A stretch of 47,935 bases of DNA from positions 354,929 through 402,863 of the forward strand of contig NW_019775419.1 in NCBI RefSeq assembly GCF_001039355.2, given 5' to 3'. Position numbers and translations under genes: made by a program. Of the stretch, positions 1 through 10,695 are shown one piece after another (positions within the stretch are counted from its first letter, which is position 1; each line of letters begins with the position of its first letter). The stretch is from Lingula anatina. Its lineage: Eukaryota > Brachiopoda > Lingulata > Lingulida > Lingulidae. The notes beneath the pieces were generated by a model, which was not told the DNA's origin, did no database searches, and saw only the letters and a list, made by a program, of their open reading frames with translations.

Positions 1-1947
1 ATTATTACATTAACAGAGATGGTATCGGAGGTTGTATTGTATCCGTCTGCGATCCATTTAGCTAATCCCCCGTCCAGAATGGATACCTTCTCATGACCAA
101 AATGCTGAAAGAAATAATAGAATGATGTTCTAGGGGGTTTCCTTTGTAATTTTGAAATATAAATCATATCAAGTACATTGAATTGGTTATTAACATTAAA
201 ATGACCACAGAGACATTAGTTTGGAATAAGGTGAGCGTATAACGCTTCGGCGATTTGCCACCTTTTCTTAATTGCTATATTTTGTACTAAAACTTTTCGA
301 GAATCAAGATGTTAAAAAAAAGTTAAAGATAAACAGCCGTTCCTATGTAGGTAAAGGCATTAATATAGCAACATCGTTATAATCGTCGGACATTTCCCTA
401 AAACACGATGTATACTTCAGCAATAATCCCAGAAAAACGATCTTGATCTCATATTATACCAGGTTTTGATAAAGTCAGTGTAAAGTCATTGTCAGGTAGA
501 TTACCTTGAACATCCAGAACGCCCTACCGCCGATGAAAAAGCCGTTTTTACCAGGGATATTGTCATACAAAACCACGTGCGTGTCATTGTCAATACCCAG
601 AGAGCGAACTTGCTCCTGGAACTTTTCGGGCGGGGGTAGATTACGGGGGAAAAGGGGAGTATTTTCGACGTCTTTCATCAGTTCAAAGAATAGTGCTCCG
701 GGAATGTGAGACCTGCAATAGATGAGAGATATGTAAAATGGTAACGGGAAAGCAACATAGATACACAGACATTTTTTAAAAATCATATAAAAAAATTAAT
801 AATAACAGAGGCGGATCCAGTTATATTTTTTAACAGTCTTCCATATTATCTTTCTTGATCCTTCCTACATTTTCGACAGAAAAAAATTAGATACCCGTCA
901 ATCTAAACTTGAAAACCTGAGTGTCTTCCGGAAGACCCAGAAGACGGCCTAAATCCGCCCCTGAATAAAAATTCAAAATAAATGAAAATAGTTACATAGA
1001 ATCAAACGTATGTTAATTTCAATCCTCTCCAACTTAGTCACACCTGAATAACAAGGCTAAAAAGGTTTACTAAATGCAATCAGACTAAAACGCCTCCTCC
1101 TGGAGTTGAGTAGTAGGAAACAGTAAAGTTAGTACCAGTAGTCTACTACTATGAGATCACCCTATTTTACCCAAGATACAAGCAGCGTATGAAATTGATT
1201 TTGAATATTCTTAAAATATTTTATCTCTCCCCCCCCCCCCCCCCGAACGTACACCAACGTTTGCCTGCGTGCTCGAGACGTATACGATCTGAGTTTTACA
1301 AACCTCTTGCGTCTGTCTGCGTATAGGTATTTTTTTTCTCATATGATAGCGCTACACGTTGGGTGTGACAATGCCTTAAAGAGAGCTTGCGGATGTTTGA
1401 TGAGTTTCGAATTTTGGAATACCGGTCCAGCTAAATTAAAAGGCTCTCTGTAATATATAATAATATGTGTTTCGTTCACAGATCACTGCTAATAACAGAG
1501 CAATGAATTTGTAAACCTATTCATATTCATTTATCATTCCCCATTTGAGGCTTAGCACCAAAGGCCAAGAGGTCAAGAGTAGGCGAGACGACAAGTGCAG
1601 TATAGACGGCTATATAGCCTACTCGTAAGCTTAGGCCTAAACGTTGCTCATGCAATGACAGCTCAGAAACCTTTCACCCTGAGTTTCCGAGTATATAACA
1701 GGCCTAAACGTCGCTAGTGCAGCAGATTGCAGTTCATATACCTATATAAAATGAGAACCGACACAACATGATAAAGCACCTATATGCCGCACCTATCAAA
1801 ATCATCTTTCCCGTTCTTCGCACTGTACCAAGTGACGTCCAAAATTCTCAGTTTGTTTCCAACTCCCGCGGCCTCTGCCAGGTGTTCCTTGAGCCATGCC
1901 GAAGACACTAGCAAAGGCGTGTCACCATCGGCAGGTTTGGTGGCCAT
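1..1947 (-). CDS. MPST: 3-mercaptopyruvate sulfurtransferase (MPST-like), N-terminal part, cut by window edge
   Basis: MPST moves sulfur from 3-mercaptopyruvate to thiol acceptors in cytosol and mitochondria, feeding H2S and persulfide metabolism. Three exons are visible: 1947-1793, 712-505 and 104-1 (continues off the left edge). Junctions keep phase: the first exon ends in two bases of an Arg codon completed by the next exon, and the second ends after a whole Lys codon. The ATG at 1947 is preceded by an in-frame TAG near 1996. The first exon carries the WLKEHL and LDVTWY segments typical of the N-terminal rhodanese domain. The second has RSHIPGALFF, the conserved HIPGA element, and FWMFKV. 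The third has KVSILDGGLAKW. This half is the non-catalytic rhodanese domain. The catalytic Cys loop (CGSGVT type) lies in the C-terminal domain outside the window. A bacterial-type thiosulfate sulfurtransferase is the alternative name. Confidence 0.88.
1229..1244. repeat. Poly-C run in MPST intron 1
   Basis: Sixteen consecutive C bases. The rest of intron 1 (713-1792) and intron 2 (105-504) shows no other feature I can support. Confidence 0.9.
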
Positions 1948-2221
1948 GTCTCGAATACCAACGTGATCTTGTCGCCGGTCCTTTGAGGTTCTCCACTAAG
2001 GTGGTGGAAGTGACCTGGTTTATCGTTGTCGCATGAACTCACGTGGCAAGATCACCTTTTCACCAGGCTTATTTAGAGCATTTTTCATGTCGTTCGGAAA
2101 AAGAAAGTAAAAGAAAAGATGGCCTCGCTACTTCTCGCGCCTTCTAATGTTTGATGTGGCCAGGGTGATACATGCTAATTATTCCCCTTGATTCTGTTGG
2201 TAGTGGAAGCAAGAAAGAGAC

Positions 2222-2265
<44 letters not shown>

Positions 2266-3066
2266 GGGGGGGGGGGGGTATCGCCACCCCTCCAGTGTCA
2301 CAATTTCCGTATTGCTGACTGGATGGTTTTTTTTCTTTCTTAAATGTCCTTATCTATTAGGGTCTACAGGCATTTAAAATTTTAGCAAAGGCCAAATATA
2401 TTAGTCTTCCCGTTCTAAGCATATACGGTTCAACAAGGATACATAATCATAGTGGCAGAATTTTGGTTTCACTTTGAAAAACGACTATATATAAACATAG
2501 TATAGAGGCGTACATTTTTTTAATTAAGCAATCAAATATTGCCAGACAATATGATAAGCCATTTATTTTAACAGCTTCGCATTATTTTATTCCCAAATTA
2601 ATAATAATTACTCTAAAATATGGTGACTCTAAAAAAAAAGAGAGAAACGTGGATACCGGAAAACGCAACAATTTTCAAATAAAGCCCTTTTTCTCTTTTA
2701 CAAATAACGCCCTTCTATAAAGTGCTTTTTTTTTTTTTTTTTTTTTACTGTTGGGTGCATATTAAAGGACCGAAAGGCTAGCTATATCCAGCCAATATAC
2801 GCAGTGAAACCGAGGAAAACAAAAACGTCTTTAAATTCAAACATTACTCGTTTAACAGTGAAACACGGGAAAACGTTCTTTTTCGAACTGGTTTTTGAGA
2901 AACCAACCAGTTACCAACTTGTGAGAGCATCAACCTCAATGACCGGTGTATATCTGGGCTTGCGAAGACAGATTAGTTTTGCAGTAGAATGAAGTGATCG
3001 CCCACTGTCTGTGGCTTAAAAAACAAGTTTTCCTCACTGGTTGATTTGGCAGAAGTCAAGTCCACC
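1948..3066. other. Intergenic region between MPST and the SH3 gene (divergent genes)
   Basis: The two flanking genes point away from each other, so both promoters should lie here. No clear TATA box or other core element could be assigned. It holds a TG microsatellite (2225-2263) followed by a G run (2266-2278), and a T run of about 21 bases (2726-2746). An open frame at 2804-2992 has no recognisable domain and is treated as chance or 5' UTR. Confidence 0.7.
2225..2278. repeat. (TG)n microsatellite followed by poly-G
   Basis: About 19 TG units, then TAA and a 13-base G run. A simple repeat, probably length-variable. Confidence 0.95.
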
Positions 3067-4279
3067 ATGGACTTCCTTTGCCATGTTCGGAGAGCCTTGA
3101 GAAAGATTCGTGGAGACAGAGGTAAATTTTGCAGATTGAAAGATATTTTTACACAATTACGATTCTTTTATCCTGTACTAATTCCATTCTCTTTAAATTT
3201 CATTTTACCTTATTCTTTATGGGATAAACTACTATAGTACCATCCCAGTCGCGAACACAATCGCTTTTCTTTTTGTAAAACTTGCTGAATGGGACAGGGT
3301 TCTGCGACATATCAAAATGCGCCAGTTTAAGATATGCAAAATCTGATCTATTTACATAAAACGTATTCTTTCGATTGCATTATATGAATACATAGCATTG
3401 CTTCTGAAATTGTTAAAACTTCTCATTGCTCTGAGAGTTATCTTTTTTTTTTTTGTATTTGCAGACCATACTAAATGTGGCAACACTTACAACGAGAAAA
3501 CTGTAAAAAGAAAGATAAACTGGAAAGATTTGCCAAAAGTCATACTGTTGAAAGACTTTCGACCTTGTACAATGGATGGCATTAAAGTCAGCCACGGCCA
3601 AGAAGTCGCCGTAGTTTACAGAGACAACGACTGGCTGTACGTCATGACAAAAGACAAGAAAGAAGGCTTTATTCCGTTCTTTTTCTGTGCCGAAAAGCTT
3701 CACCCTCGGTCACCCAAGAGTGGATCGACCGTTTTCTCCGTACAAGATAAAGATATATCTAGCCCCATTACACCAGGTTTCATGAATAACGATTGTGCTT
3801 CAGTCTGTTCTAAGAGCGATCTTTCAAAAAAATTACAAACACGCGGGAGCAGCGTATACACCGGAATCTTGCATAGATCCAAAACGTTATCACATGAGAA
3901 GCAGCCTTGCGGATCAAAAACCGTAGATGTCGACTGGATCCCGACATGGCACGCTTGCTCAGATCAACATACACCGAAGAAACAGCCGATTCGGCAAGAA
4001 TTCAAGGAGGACTGCACCAGAAGCAGAGGCCATCCAAAGGACCTAGCTGACATTGCACCATTTATCAAAATTTCATTCGGGGAATATATTGCCCTTTTCA
4101 CTTTTGTCCCTTTTGAAGAGAACGACATTTTTGTGAAAAAGGGAGAGATCGTAACAGTTCTGAACATGGATGATCCGGAATGGTATTGGGTTCAAACTTG
4201 TGACCAACATCAGGGCTTTGTGCCTAGTGGCTACCTATGTCAAACAGAAAATGTGCAAAGCATTGGAATGACATCGTAG
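3067..4279 (+). CDS. Adaptor with two SH3 domains, Dlish-like
   Basis: Two exons: 3067-3121 and 3465-4279, joined in phase 1 (G + AC gives Asp). They encode about 289 residues. The start ATG at 3067 has a strong Kozak context (CCACCATGG). SH3-1 spans about residues 43-95: VILLKDF for the ALYDY position, the NDWLYV tryptophan strand and the EGFIPFFFC end. SH3-2 spans about residues 225-278: YIALFTF, PEWYWV, GFVPSGYLC. The acidic RT-loop pattern (EENDIFVKKGE) is present in SH3-2. The short cysteine-containing N-terminus (MDFLCHVRR) and the domain spacing recall insect Dlish/Vamana, which binds Dachs in Fat-Dachsous signalling. As I recall, the insect protein has a third SH3 domain. Here the frame stops right after SH3-2. 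The family call is from memory; the SH3 domains themselves are clear. Confidence 0.8.
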
Positions 4280-4695
4280 ATGTTATTTTAATGAAATAAT
4301 TTTTTTTTGCCATTTTTGTTAGAATGGAGAGCAAGAAGTACAACGACCAGGAAACTACGCAGTGGGCATTACTACAGGTTCAATGTATTGAAAAGACGAA
4401 AAATAATTTTGAAATCCATAGACGTTTATTTTTTAAACAAGAAAAGGCAACTAAAGAACAGAAAACTGCTCAAAGAAATGAATAATGATAAAAGATCAAT
4501 TTATTAAATTTTACACATTATTATTTTTAAATCAAACCATAGACTTATTCACTATTTATTAAGTGAAAAAGGTCTGTTGCAATGCGTTTTGGATGAAACT
4601 ATTTATCTTCAAGATCTTCCTTCTTAAGCTTCTTATTTTGGAGTGACCCTGATGCAAATGTCAATGAGGAGTCTTTAAACATAAACCGTTGAATA
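4280..4695. other. Tail-to-tail gap between the SH3 gene and MRPS15
   Basis: About 415 bp that must hold both 3' UTRs. On the minus strand AATAAA occurs at 4560-4555, about 136 bp past the MRPS15 stop, and is a reasonable poly(A) signal for it. An open frame at 4307-4507 (+) is rich in Lys, Arg and Asn with no domain and is not called a gene. Confidence 0.6.
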
Positions 4696-7600
4696 TCATG
4701 TCTTTACAGATGGTTTCCTAGGCAATTTGGTCTGTTCAATTTCTAGTTCTTTCAACTGACGCTCTACATTTGCTAAAACTTCTTCTTTGTACTTCTGAAA
4801 TTGGGCCTTCTCTGCGTCCACTCTCTCTTTCACTGTGTTAATCTTTTCTCTACGTATAGCAAGAGCTTGTTTTACGATTTCCAAACGTGCCCGTTTTCTC
4901 TTACTGAGCTTTCTATAATAATCAGGGTGAGGGATATACTTGATTTTCAAAAATTCCAAAAGCCATTTAAACTTCCTGTAATCTTCTTTTCGCAATTTTT
5001 TCAAAAGTTTTCTCCTCTTGTCTATCCTCTCTTTTAACTGGACCCTGGAGCGAATATCCTAAAATGGAATATATATATTAATTTGATTCTACCTGCAGAA
5101 TATAAAATTATTGTTCATTAAACTGTACATGATCATATGTGGCCAATTTGCCTTAATTTTCTGTAGTACTTCATTTAGACCCGAGTTTTTACTATGAATA
5201 TATAAAAAAGGCAGCAGAGCTGTCAAATGTACAGACAAAAAGCAGAAAATAATGATGCACATAACAGGTTATTTTTAAAATTTTGATACAAAAATACATA
5301 TTGCTCAACATCACAATAACACCAAATTTTAATCTTACACAAGTAACACTGACCAAAAGAATAAAGCTTCAGGCCCATGAAAGATCAAATTCAAACAAAA
5401 ATATCCCAATCAGGCTGTTTTTTTTTCCAAACTTGACCTGTATTTAAGTAATATTGATCACTACTTTAAGTTTGGAGACAGTGAGTCTACAGGTTTTTCA
5501 CTCAGTGTTACTTGAATAGCTTATATGTTGAAAAAAAGCAAAAAAACTGGATAACTTTTGTAAAAATGGTCCAATTTAAGAGATAACTTAGTGTCCCCAA
5601 AGGACAAATTAGACCAAAGAGAACAGTGTGGTGTTGTATACCAATGTGAGTGTCAGGTATGTGGAGAGAAATACATCAGAGAGACGGAACGTTCTATAAC
5701 AGAAAGAATCACGGAGCATCAAAAATCAATTAAAAAACGTGATAAAAAAATCTGCTCTCAGCCAACACCAGGAAAAGACAGGACACTGTATAACATCAAC
5801 AATCCTAGAAGACATAAAAATCTTGAGAGAGCCACGGGCCACAGGACCTACACCATAAATTCTTGAAGCGATTAACATCCGCTTACATGGGGCCAAGCTG
5901 AATCAGAGTGATGGGACTGAGCTACCCAACCTCTACCTACCACTCTTAAGGGAGGGGCAGGCAAGGGGGGGGAATCTGACCAAATAGCACACCAGAGAGG
6001 TTGATAGGTTGTCACACCTATCACCCCCTCTTTCCCTGATGAAGTCTGACTGCAAGCAGATGAAAAATTGGCTGTTAAGACCAGACAAATATAAGTAGCT
6101 ATAGACGAAAAGAATCTTTACAGGTCCAATCAAGCTGATTTTTTAAAACTTGACCTGTGTTTTACTTATAGTGTGTTCTTTGAAAGTGCATGACATCAGC
6201 ATTAGCAATGACAACGTCCACAGCTGCAGGTGATGGCTATGTAATTTTAGTGGGAACATCATCAAAATAGGAGATGAAATAAAATTTCTATTGTTTCTAT
6301 GCAGACATTCAACTTTTCACCTCTTCATCTGCAAAACATAAAATCATATCTTAGTGTTTTTATATTTTTTGTCTTAGTGTGTAATACTTATAAGTCAGAA
6401 GTCACATTAATTTCATAACAGATTCTGAAAACACAAATTTCAGAAAGAATCAAAACTGACAGTCATACCCGTTTGCATCGTGTACAATGCTGAATTTGGT
6501 TGCGAATCCTTATTGTCCACTTTGCAACTAAAAAATAAGGAAAATTATCTAATTACATAATTTATTAATTTCACTTATTGAAAAATAATGAAATTAAATT
6601 GCTGTTCAGTAGTGCATGTCAACAATATCCAGTGCAATCACATTTTGATATACATATAACATACAGTTATGAAACTAATCTTGTTTACTTAAGCCAATTT
6701 CATTAAAATTTTTCAATCATGTTTATTCAGGAAAAGCAATCTACTAAGGAGGCAATAAAATAAGTGTCACTATGGTTTTACAGACTTTTACAGAAGTACA
6801 GCTAGTACTTCTAGGTTGGAAAGAAGCTGTTGTATAACTAAAAGTGTAATCGGTGACTTAGTACCTCCATGGGGCTGGGTAGTTATTTACATGTTAATAT
6901 TCAATATTAAGTATATTCAATACTACCACAATAAAAAATCTGCTTAAAAAACTGCTACTTACTTCGAACTTCCAACGAATCAAGATCTTTAGGATGAATC
7001 TGCACTTTTCTTGTTATATCATAAAGTCGGTAGGCCATCTTTTCTTGCTTCATTTAAAAACAACAATAAAAAAAGTAAATGACACATTTTCATTATCTCA
7101 TAACTGCCATATTCTGAGAACAATAAAATATCTTAAATAAGAAAAGATAAATATGGTCCTTCAAAAATGAATTAATAAACTGCTTTAAGTGTTTAAAAAT
7201 TTAACTGAAAAGAATTTATCAATAATCACCTATGAAAATATCAAAACAATACAAAGTTAATAGTTTGATCACATTGTTTTTATATGCCTGGTATTCATAC
7301 TGTTTGATAGTTTTTGCTTTCAAATAAATCAATATTATCCAAGAAGACTGAGATAATAAACAACTCATTTTACAATGACAACAGATGACCAACACATCGT
7401 CGTCTCTGAACCTAAATGGAACAACTTATTACAAAAGAAATTGAAAATGACGAAAGCATGTGGAAAGATTGCATTTAATAATAGTCCCATCTCTATTAAT
7501 GTAATATAAAAATGTAATAATAATTATTTGGCACATTTTATGAATTAAAGCTTTAATGCACATTAGCCATTACGCAACAATCAAAATAAAAAATCACTTA

Positions 7601-10600
7601 CAATAAAAATACAAAATATTCGACCATTTAAGTCAACAATTAGTTTATGATATATAACATTTAAACTATCAAACTTTAGATATTTTTTAAAAATAGTAGT
7701 CTTTCAACTGTCTTACAGTAGATGATTCCAAAGCTTTAGAGCATTATTTCACCCCCCCCCCCAAAAAAAATGGGACTCCATTTATACAGCGTTCCTAAAT
7801 ACCTACCCCATCTGCAAATTCCAGACTGCAAGCTCTTTTTATCATCTCGTTACCCCTGATAAAATAAAAGAAAAAGATTAATAAATCAAATTTCACGTAA
7901 TCATGCAGATTGTAATATCTACTGCTTTGAAAAAAATCTGGCAGTATGTTTTCTGATAACGTTACATTTTCTTGTTTGCCATGAATTCCAGTTTTAGGTT
8001 TATTATATCATGACTGAATTAAAATTCACCACTAAAATACAGTGATAATATTTATTTTCAGTGCAAACTCTACAGTACTTACATATATTTATCAATTAAA
8101 TACTGGTCATGAAAGCCAGTTTTCAGTGGACTGAGGTCAAGTGGTTCAAGAGCCTTAGTAATGTCACCTAAAAAAGATAACTTAAAATTAATTAAATGAA
8201 ATTAATTCAATTAATTTAATTAATTTAAAATCTTCACAAGTGACAATGGAGTATACCAGTTCCAGGACTCTGTCACTAGATTGCATGGATGCACCAGCAG
8301 TCCGACACCAGCAGTCCGACAAAAATGAATCTTTCAATATGATCAAGCTGTTTGCATCAATTTGATCTGCAATATGCCAGTAAAAAATACATACATTTAT
8401 TTTTTTTTGTATTTGTTGCATTACTTGCACCAAATCATGTAATGTACTTTTTGCAAATTTAACAGTATATGAAGGCTATCTTTCAAATATACCCTAAATA
8501 AGGTAGGCCTACATATGAATAAGAATCAACAAGGTATTTAGGACATTCCTTTAACTTGTGGACAGCGTTAATTCATAGGTCAGAAACTTAGCAAACAAAA
8601 GAAGCCAGGTGAGATGTTATCTTGCTGGCAGGTAAGGAAAACACCAAGGAAAAACAGGGATGTTTAATATCTATGATCACCTATATAATTAGCCAGGATT
8701 CTCATGGGTTTCGTCTTTGTGTAGACATGCTTGACAGGCAACCCCTTATTTCAAACAAAGCCCTGAATCCTTGGGAAACTGATGCCCACCATGTTCATTT
8801 TGACACTCAGGTACTAGTACGCACCAATACTGAGGCATGTTTATGATGAAAATTAGCATTAGTCTCAGATGCGTTAATTTATTAAATAGCCACTTTAGGA
8901 CTGGTGGTGCAACAGCGACATCTGGCACCAAGTGAGCTGGTATACCCCATTGATGAATACAGACCATCAGAAAAATATTCAAGACATATTAGATAAGCAA
9001 AATACAGTTTTGTACGTTAAAATACACCAGCTGCAATGCTTACACATCATCACACGAAAAGAAAGAATATGTCAGCCTCCCCAGGAAGAACAAATTACAT
9101 AAAAGTAATCATTAATGTAATAACCTGAATTCATACTTTGGGGTACATATTGTGAGAATATCAAATCCCTAGCATATACATTATTTTTACAAAAAAAAAA
9201 TAATAATAAAAAAAAATAATAATAGCATTGCATACTTCATACTCCACTGTTACAATACCTGTGTACTTCACTTTAAATGGTTTTAAAGTTGGAAAGCGGT
9301 GAAGTTTGGCTTGCCTTCTGGACACATATCTTTTTGGCTCTAACAAATTTCCTGCCAGTAAAATAAAAAATTCTCAATTCTAATATTTAATGACATTTTA
9401 AACATCACCAAAGGCAAGCTTTGCAAAATCTTTAGTACAAAGTTTATTGTCATAACCAAATTTTTATAAATGAAAAGTTGAGTTATTTTAAAATCTTCAG
9501 TTTGTAAACCAGCTGGTTTTAGGGAGTGTTCTGATGCACTTCTACAATAACCTTTTACAGCTGGTTCATCACTGAACAGCTATAATTATCAATATTTTGC
9601 CAGTCTTGACTTAGCACGAAAATGCATGCGTTAGCACTCCTATTGACAATTCTAATATGTACTGGCGTGGTAACGCATGAAAGCAAAGGCCTCAAAAAGT
9701 TGGAAATGAAAACCGGTCGCCGAACCAGAGTAGATTTGACCTGATTTTCGTCAGTTTATAGCGGGTGTATGATTTTACGATGGTCAAACTGGTAGATAGA
9801 TGAATTTAAGGAAAGTGATACTCTGTTGATGGGAAAATAATGTGCGTGTTGAGGAGATGAGATGTAAAATAAAAATTGAGAGCTGCCGCACCGCGGCTGG
9901 TTTGGCAACCAGTTTTCATTTCCAACTTTTTGAGGCCTTTGCTTTCATGCGTTAGCATGCCAGTACATATCAGAATCGTCAATATAAGTGCTAATGCATG
10001 AATTTTCATGCTAATCTTGACTAAGAAAGGGGGAAATGGGGCAGTTCCCATTTATAAGCTCTCCTTAAAGAACAAAGAGACCTTTACAGAACCTGATCTG
10101 CAAAAAGTCAGAGGAGCATTTAAGTAAGACTTCAAATTTCAACAACTTATGGCAAAACTTTGAAAGATGTAAATTTGTGGCTTTTTAGCGCCCCCCTCCC
10201 CCCAAACGCCATTTAACAGGTCACACTCACTAGCTCCAATGTGCCAAAAATTAAAGCTGAAAAATTCTGCAACACCTTTACCTCCTTTTCTTTTACTGGC
10301 TTTAAGGAGGATGTGCTTATTATGATTGGAATGCATAAATCTCTTCTATTTAATTTTTACATGCACTCCAATCTTTTGCTTTTTGGTACCTTGGAAAAAC
10401 GTTTATTACTAATAAAAACTTATTAAATAAAGTCTGTCAGGCTTTCGACCAACATTAAACAACAAGTAACTGTCTTTTTTAATTGACACTGTACATCAAT
10501 GACTGAGCGTTATCGTCAAACAATCCTTTGGCTCTTTTAAAATGTTATTTGTGCCGAGTGCCTGTGTCACTGTATATGCCTTTACTTGCCTTGAAAAACA

Positions 10601-10695
10601 GCCAAGCACTGCATATTTGATCCCATAAGCAAAGTTTTAGAATTGAAGAGCGGTACACGGCAGCTACGAATAGCTGCAGGCACAAGAGAACACAT
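4696..10695 (-). CDS. MRPS15: Mitochondrial ribosomal protein S15 (uS15m)
   Basis: A small-subunit protein of the mitochondrial ribosome that binds 12S rRNA. Seven exons: 10695-10590, 9351-9259, 8167-8083, 7855-7807, 7047-6963, 6527-6469 and 5058-4696. All junctions keep phase and give 279 residues (human protein about 257). Exon 1 encodes an Arg/Ser-rich leader without acidic residues, as expected for a mitochondrial targeting peptide. Intron 1 must start with GC (AAG|GCAAGT) to stay in frame; the nearby GT at 10585 would break it. Exons 4-7 give the S15 core: SLEFADG, KVQIHPKDLDSLEVRI, WTIRIRNQIQHC, then IDKRRKLLKKLRKEDY. The Lys/Glu-rich C-terminal extension is typical of animal S15m. A frame opening upstream at GTG 10742 lacks any ATG and was rejected as the start. 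Confidence 0.9.
5209..5575 (+). repeat. Dispersed repeat 'R', copy A, left part
   Basis: Clearly related to 47251-47680. Shared landmarks, in the same order, are GCTGTCAAATGTACAGAC, GGCTTCAGGCCCATGA, an AACTTGACCT motif and ATATGTTGAAAA. The copy is interrupted at 5575 by a retroelement and resumes at 6123. I do not recognise the family and see no coding potential. Confidence 0.8.
5591..5956 (+). pseudogene. Penelope-like GIY-YIG endonuclease fragment, frameshifted
   Basis: The first frame (about 5591-5866) reads CGVVYQCEC, then CGEKYIRETERS and ITERITEHQ. This is the GIY-YIG pattern with the Cys pairs seen in Penelope-like elements, but the second motif is YIR where YIG is expected. The frame stops at 5866. 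The next frame (about 5862-5956) continues with EAINIRLHGAKLNQSDGTEL and LYLPLL, the usual C-terminal end of these proteins. The shift, the changed motif and the missing reverse transcriptase mark a dead copy. Confidence 0.75.
6036..6065 (+). other. Hammerhead-like CTGATGA...GAAA motif in the retroelement tail
   Basis: CTGATGA (6036-6042) and GAAA (6062-6065) flank a possible stem II: GTCTG 6044-6048 with CAGAT 6057-6061, one wobble pair. Penelope-like elements are known to carry hammerhead ribozyme motifs. A clean cleavage site and stem III are not visible here, so it is at best decayed. Confidence 0.3.
6123..6240 (+). repeat. Dispersed repeat 'R', copy A, right part
   Basis: Matches about 47670-47840 of copy B: GGTCCAAT against GGCCCGAT, then an AACTTGACCTGYGTTTTA motif, GAAAGTGCA and GCAGGTGATGGC near the end. 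This completes the element interrupted at 5575. Confidence 0.75.
9603..9728 (+). repeat. Inverted repeat, left arm (signal-peptide-like frame)
   Basis: Matches 10023-9896 in reverse complement over about 125 bp, with a near-identical core of about 40 bp. The plus-strand frame from ATG 9622 to TGA 9742-9744 (40 codons) begins MHALALLLTILICTG, a hydrophobic signal-peptide-like segment, followed by ESKGLKKLEMKTG. Confidence 0.85.
9896..10023 (-). repeat. Inverted repeat, right arm (signal-peptide-like frame)
   Basis: Partner of 9603-9728. The minus-strand frame from ATG 10009 reads MKIHALALILTILICTG and then the same ESKGLKKLEMKTG. It stays open to 9806 (67 codons), beyond the homologous part. 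The two arms are separated by about 167 bp of unrelated sequence. Product unknown; no gene structure could be built around either arm. Confidence 0.85.

Larger units (their letters stand above)
5576..6122 (+). mobile_element. 5'-truncated Penelope-like retroelement insertion
   Basis: A 547-bp insertion flanked by an 8-bp direct repeat GGTCCAAT (5568-5575 and 6123-6130), the probable target-site duplication. It encodes remnants of the C-terminal GIY-YIG endonuclease of Penelope-like elements and splits repeat R exactly. It lies in the last intron of MRPS15, on the opposite strand to that gene. Confidence 0.8.
9352..10589 (-). other. GC-AG intron (MRPS15 intron 1)
   Basis: On the minus strand the donor reads AAG|GCAAGT (GC at 10589-10588) and the acceptor GGCAG (AG at 9353-9352). 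Only this GC donor joins the ATG frame of exon 1 to exon 2. The intron hosts the inverted pair at 9603-10023. Confidence 0.75.

Noticed and set aside
3046-3066. Upstream in-frame start for the SH3 gene at 3046
   Set aside because: The codon is TTG, not ATG. The ATG at 3067 has a strong Kozak context.
5591-5866. Intact standalone GIY-YIG nuclease gene
   Set aside because: Family C-terminal sequence continues in another frame, the YIG motif is altered and the piece lies inside a truncated retroelement.
7753-7762. Poly-C followed by poly-A near 7.75 kb
   Set aside because: A short homopolymer in an intron, not worth a separate feature.
9622-9744. A real secreted-peptide gene (40 codons) in MRPS15 intron 1
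   Set aside because: No promoter, splice partner or recognisable mature peptide was seen, and an inverted copy lies nearby. Reported as a finding rather than a gene.
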